Part shown: piece after piece, positions 3,758 through 7,170 of the stretch | How the letters are laid out: each line of letters starts with the position of its first letter | Numbering within the stretch: the stretch's first letter is position 1 | Assembly (NCBI GenBank): GCA_019307165.1 | Contig: JAFDKD010000280.1 | Coordinates: 1 to 7,170 of the forward strand | DNA length: 7,170 nucleotides | Direction: 5' to 3' | Source: Deltaproteobacteria bacterium | GTDB lineage: Bacteria > Desulfobacterota > DSM-4660 > Desulfatiglandales > Desulfatiglandaceae | Program-made: the position numbers and the translations under genes | Notes under the pieces: generated by a model | The model's input: the letters and a program-made list of their open reading frames with translations, nothing else | Databases searched by the model: none | Told to the model about the DNA's origin: nothing

Positions 3758-5518
3758 ATGACGCTGAATCAATCCGCAAAAGAGGAAATCAAAAGGCGGG
3801 CCGATATCGTCGAATTGATTGGGCAGCACGTGCAACTCCGGAAGGCGGGGCGACATTTTGTAGGACTGTGCCCTTTTCACGCTGAAAAGGCCCCTTCCTT
3901 TACCGTCAGCCCGGAAAAGCAGATGTTTCACTGCTTCGGCTGCAAGAAGGGGGGCGACATCTTCGCCTTCTGGATGGAATATCACAGTTCGACGTTTCCC
4001 GAGGCACTCCGAGACCTGGGCGAACGTTATAACGTTGAGATCACAGACCGGCCATATTCGGCAGAAGAGAAACGGCGCGCCGAAGGGAGAGAGGCCCTGT
4101 TCCAGGTAAATGAACTGGCTGCGGCCTATTTTAAAAAGGCATTGAAGGACCCTGTCAAGGGGAAACCGGGCAAGGCTTACCTGGAGGCGCGCGGGTTGTC
4201 CGATCGGGCAATCGATGAGTTCGCGCTGGGCTATGCCCCGGATGAATGGGACGGTCTGCTGGGGTTTCTCAAGGGCCGCCGGATAAAAATGGAAGCGGCG
4301 GCGAGTGCGGGCCTGGTGATCCCCAAGAAAAGCGGTGGATATTACGACCGTTTCAGGGGCAGGGTCATATTTCCGATCCATAACCTGAGGGAGCAGGTCG
4401 TGGGGTTCGGCGGGCGCGTCCTGGGAGATGCCCTGCCCAAGTATTTGAATTCGCCCGAGTCGCCGGTTTTTCGAAAGGGCGAGACCCTGTACGGCCTGCA
4501 TTCATCGCGAAAGGCCATAAGAACGGAGGGCAGGGCCGTTGTCGTAGAGGGCTATATGGACCTTCTGGCGCTCAATGCCCACGGCGTAGAAGGCGTGGTT
4601 GCCACCCTGGGGACGGCCCTTACGGCCGACCACATCCGACGATTGAAAGGCTATGCGGGCGAGGCCGTGGTGGTGTTCGACTCCGACGAGGCGGGCAAGG
4701 CGGCTGTTTTGAGGAGTCTGCCTCTTTTTTTGAATGAGGGCATGACGGCCAGGGCGGTGGCGCTGCCGGAGGGTCAGGACCCGGATGATTTCGTTAATCG
4801 GCACGGGGCCGAAGGATTTTTGGAACGCGTGCGCCTTGCTTCTCCCATGTTCGATTTTTATCTTGAGCAGAAGCTGACATTTGACGATGCGGATGTGGAA
4901 GGAAAGGTCAGGGTACTCAAGGAAATTTTGCCCGTCCTGGGGCGACTGACCAATACTGCGCAGCGTTCCCTGTATGTCAGGCGCCTGTCGGAACGGTTGC
5001 ATATCGGGGAAGCGTCGATCTGGTCCGAACTGAAAAAATCGACCGACAGAGGGGGCGAAGCGTCCGCGCCGGGGCGGATCAAACAGCGGCTTGATGTTGC
5101 CCGGGTCGAAAAAACATTTCACCGCGAGCTTCGTCTCCTCAACCTGATCGTCCACTACCCGGAGGCCCTTGAAAGGCTCGCGGGAAGCAACTGGGAGATT
5201 TTTCTTTCAGACGCCGATGTGCTGGGCATTGTCAAGGCTTTTTTCCGGGCATTCCCCGGGGAACGGCCTTTTTCGCCCGAGCGCCTGATGGAAAGCCTCG
5301 ACAGCGATTCGGCGCGGGAAAAGTTCAGGGAGGCGCTTCTTTTGCCTCCTTTGGATTCAGAGAATACCGTGGATTTGGCCATAACCGAACTGGAGCATAA
5401 GATCCGCCAGATCCAGTTGGCCGCATCGATAAAGGAAGCAAAGGCCCGCGGAGATCTCGAAGGCCTGAATCAACTACTGAAAAAAAAGGCCCGAGAGATT
5501 AACAGGCCGTCATCATAG
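3758..5518 (+). CDS. dnaG: DNA primase
   Basis: DnaG makes the RNA primers for lagging-strand synthesis at the replication fork, working with the DnaB helicase. The 586-residue product has all three expected parts. The N-terminal zinc domain contains CPFH (38-41) and CFGC (59-62) around APSFTVSPEKQMFH. The RNA-polymerase domain includes YYDRFRGRVIFPIHN (195-209), VVGFGGR and PKYLNSPES (227-235). The TOPRIM core has EGYMD (264-268), LGTALT (284-289) and FDSDEAG (307-313) with the metal-binding acidic residues, then PEGQDPDDF (337-345). A helical C-terminal DnaB-interacting region follows. ATG 3758 is preferred because MTLNQSAKEEIKRRADIVELI matches family starts; in-frame ATGs at 3692 and 3719 exist. 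The Shine-Dalgarno is weak (GGAT, 3743-3746), which would suit low primase levels. rpoD follows after 22 bp. Confidence 0.95.
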   Translation: MTLNQSAKEEIKRRADIVELIGQHVQLRKAGRHFVGLCPFHAEKAPSFTVSPEKQMFHCFGCKKGGDIFAFWMEYHSSTFPEALRDLGERYNVEITDRPYSAEEKRRAEGREALFQVNELAAAYFKKALKDPVKGKPGKAYLEARGLSDRAIDEFALGYAPDEWDGLLGFLKGRRIKMEAAASAGLVIPKKSGGYYDRFRGRVIFPIHNLREQVVGFGGRVLGDALPKYLNSPESPVFRKGETLYGLHSSRKAIRTEGRAVVVEGYMDLLALNAHGVEGVVATLGTALTADHIRRLKGYAGEAVVVFDSDEAGKAAVLRSLPLFLNEGMTARAVALPEGQDPDDFVNRHGAEGFLERVRLASPMFDFYLEQKLTFDDADVEGKVRVLKEILPVLGRLTNTAQRSLYVRRLSERLHIGEASIWSELKKSTDRGGEASAPGRIKQRLDVARVEKTFHRELRLLNLIVHYPEALERLAGSNWEIFLSDADVLGIVKAFFRAFPGERPFSPERLMESLDSDSAREKFREALLLPPLDSENTVDLAITELEHKIRQIQLAASIKEAKARGDLEGLNQLLKKKAREINRPSS

Positions 5519-5527
5519 GACATTTCC

Positions 5528-5535
5528 AGGAGGAA
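5528..5535 (+). promoter_or_regulatory. Strong ribosome binding site of rpoD
   Basis: AGGAGGAA ends five bases before ATG 5541. It is the best Shine-Dalgarno in the window and fixes the rpoD start. It contrasts with the weak site before dnaG, so the two genes of one transcript could yield very different protein amounts. Confidence 0.85.
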
Positions 5536-5540
5536 GCGTA

Positions 5541-7170
5541 ATGGTGAAAAAGAATGACATGGCCAATTTGAAGCGATTGATCAATATTGGAAAAAATAAG
5601 GGATACATCACCTACGAAGAACTGAATGACGATTTGTCCGACGAAATTATCTGCTCTGAAGAGCACATCGACGATCTCATGGAGATGTTTGAAGAACTGG
5701 ACATCATGGTTATCGACGAGGCCTCGAAGGAACAGATCGAAAAGCGGAGAAAAGCCAAGAAAGTCAAAGCCGAAGATGCGGAAAAAGAAAAATATCGGAT
5801 GGATATGGCCGATGGGGCCTCACGGGTTTCCGACCCTGTCAAGATGTACCTGAAGGAAATGGGCTGCATATCCCTTTTGACGAGGGAAGGGGAGGTCGAG
5901 ATAGCCAAGCGGATTGAAGCCGGGGAAAAGGATGCGCTGGATACGCTTCTGGCGTGCGGGATCGGGGTGGAGCATATTCTTGAACTGGGCGAGTGCCTCA
6001 GGGAGGACAATGTCAAATTAAAAGACGTCATCAATGACCTGGAAGACGACGACAACAACATGCAGATGGGGGAACGGAAAGAGGCGCTCCTTAAGTTTAT
6101 CGATGAAATCGGCGATCTGCATTATTCCATATGCGCCAAGCGCAAAGAAACCGCCAAACGAGCCTGCTCCGAAAAGAAAAAGAAAAAACTGTCGGAGGAA
6201 ATCAAAAAAGAGCAACTGCGTGTCATGGGCCTCGTCAATTCCTTTAGTCTCGAAAAGGACCAGCTGGAAGAGATGGTCGGAAAATTTCGAACCATCGTCT
6301 GTGAAGTGGACGTGGCTGAAAAGGCCCTGGCCGAATGCATGCTGACCGCAGGCGGACGCCCGGTGTCCTATCTCAAAAAATGTTTTGCAAAGATATCCAA
6401 GACCAAGAGCGACGATCAGATTATCACGCCCATCGGCGTGACCAAAGCCGAGCTTGTGGTAATAAAGGAAACGGTGGAAAGGTCCCAGGCCGTGATCAAA
6501 CTGAGTCGGGAACGGACGAATATGATCCACCGCCAACTCAAGAAAAAATTGAATAGAGTGGAAAATTGCGTCAACAATGCTAAAAATGCTAAGCGAGAGT
6601 TGATCGAGGCTAATTTGAGACTGGTGGTCAGCATCGCAAAAAAATACACCAATCGGGGGCTTCAGTTTCTGGATCTCATCCAGGAAGGGAATATTGGCCT
6701 CATGAAGGCCGTGGACAAGTTCGAATACCAGCGCGGCTACAAGTTCAGCACATACGCCACCTGGTGGATCCGGCAGGCCATCACCAGGGCCATCGCGGAC
6801 CAGGCCAGGACCATCCGTATCCCGGTGCACATGATCGAGACCATCAACAAGCTGGTAAGGACATCCAGATACCTGGTGCAGGAGCACGGCCGCGAGCCGA
6901 CGCCGGAGGAAATCGCGGAAAAAATGGAATTTCCCTTGGAAAAGGTCCGGAAAGTCTTGAAAATCGCTAAGGAGCCCATTTCTCTCGAAACGCCGATCGG
7001 CGAGGAAGAAGACAGTCATCTGGGCGATTTTATCGAAGACAAGAAAATCCTGTCGCCGGGGGACGCGGTTATCAATTTCGGACTGGCCGAGGCGACGCGA
7101 AGGGTGCTGAGGACCTTGACGCCCAGAGAAGAGAAGGTCCTCCGGATGCGATTCGGGATCGGTGAGAAAG
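5541..7170 (+). CDS. rpoD: RNA polymerase primary sigma factor, partial (3' end outside window)
   Basis: RpoD is the housekeeping sigma factor that directs RNA polymerase to -10/-35 promoters. Of it, 543 codons are present and the frame is open to the window edge. Region 1.1 covers about 1-80. Region 1.2 begins at DPVKMYLKEMG (98-108), with LLTREGEVEIAKRIE (112-126). A non-conserved, charged, helical segment fills about 130-350. Region 2 runs from RELIEANLRLVVSIAKKY (352-369) through LDLIQEGNIGLMKAVDKFEY (377-396), and includes the -10 recognition helix with STYATWWIRQAI (403-414) and RTIRIPVHM (423-431). Region 3 spans about 432-510. Region 4.1 has LTPREEKVLRMRFGIG (526-541). The -35-binding helix-turn-helix (4.2) lies beyond 7170. 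The start follows a strong ribosome binding site 22 bp after dnaG, consistent with co-transcription. Confidence 0.97.
   Translation, partial: MVKKNDMANLKRLINIGKNKGYITYEELNDDLSDEIICSEEHIDDLMEMFEELDIMVIDEASKEQIEKRRKAKKVKAEDAEKEKYRMDMADGASRVSDPVKMYLKEMGCISLLTREGEVEIAKRIEAGEKDALDTLLACGIGVEHILELGECLREDNVKLKDVINDLEDDDNNMQMGERKEALLKFIDEIGDLHYSICAKRKETAKRACSEKKKKKLSEEIKKEQLRVMGLVNSFSLEKDQLEEMVGKFRTIVCEVDVAEKALAECMLTAGGRPVSYLKKCFAKISKTKSDDQIITPIGVTKAELVVIKETVERSQAVIKLSRERTNMIHRQLKKKLNRVENCVNNAKNAKRELIEANLRLVVSIAKKYTNRGLQFLDLIQEGNIGLMKAVDKFEYQRGYKFSTYATWWIRQAITRAIADQARTIRIPVHMIETINKLVRTSRYLVQEHGREPTPEEIAEKMEFPLEKVRKVLKIAKEPISLETPIGEEEDSHLGDFIEDKKILSPGDAVINFGLAEATRRVLRTLTPREEKVLRMRFGIGEK

Noticed and set aside
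3204..3761. Forward open frame of 185 codons overlapping the end of yqeY and the dnaG leader
   Set aside because: It overlaps yqeY, has no recognisable motif, and translates repeats such as the hexamer tracts. Its composition looks arbitrary.
3704..4501. Reverse-strand frame of 265 codons opposite dnaG
   Set aside because: It is a shadow of the zinc-binding and polymerase domains of DnaG; no motif of its own.
6018..7019. Reverse-strand frame of 333 codons opposite rpoD
   Set aside because: Long, but it is the complement of well-conserved sigma-factor regions, with Phe/Leu-rich sequence derived from Lys/Glu codons.

Overview
The window reads as a stretch of bacterial chromosome, most likely from a sulfate-reducer-like member of the former Deltaproteobacteria (Desulfobacterota). 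This is an inference. It rests on the moderately high GC content, the protein flavour of HisB, DnaG and RpoD, the neighbourhood yqeY-dnaG-rpoD, and intergenic spaces filled with long palindromic repeats. No sequence search was possible.

Layout. Positions 81-156 hold tRNA-Ala with anticodon CGC. A palindromic, MITE-like element (206-369) lies between it and hisB (431-1021, imidazoleglycerol-phosphate dehydratase). A gene for a putative lipoprotein of unknown function (1122-1892) follows. Its TGA stop overlaps the TTG start of hisA (1889-2537). hisA is broken: about 31 codons around the fourth beta/alpha unit are missing and the reading frame changes at the junction near 2161-2163. A second palindromic element (about 2538-2711), bounded by an 8-bp direct repeat, sits directly after the hisA stop. 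A good sigma-70-type promoter (2758-2786) then leads into yqeY (2819-3262).

About 495 bp without a convincing protein gene follow (3263-3757). This stretch contains several short hairpins, an inverted pair of GGTTGA-like hexamer tracts and a strong hairpin just before dnaG. dnaG (primase, 3758-5518) and rpoD (primary sigma factor, from 5541, cut off by the window end) complete a variant of the macromolecular-synthesis operon.

How the genes work together. hisB and hisA belong to histidine biosynthesis and are split by the unrelated lipoprotein gene. yqeY, dnaG and rpoD are housekeeping genes for tRNA or translation support, replication priming and transcription. I see no defence, secretion or other novel multi-gene system. 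The points worth following up are the damaged hisA, the palindromic elements and the unexplained structured-looking leader before dnaG.
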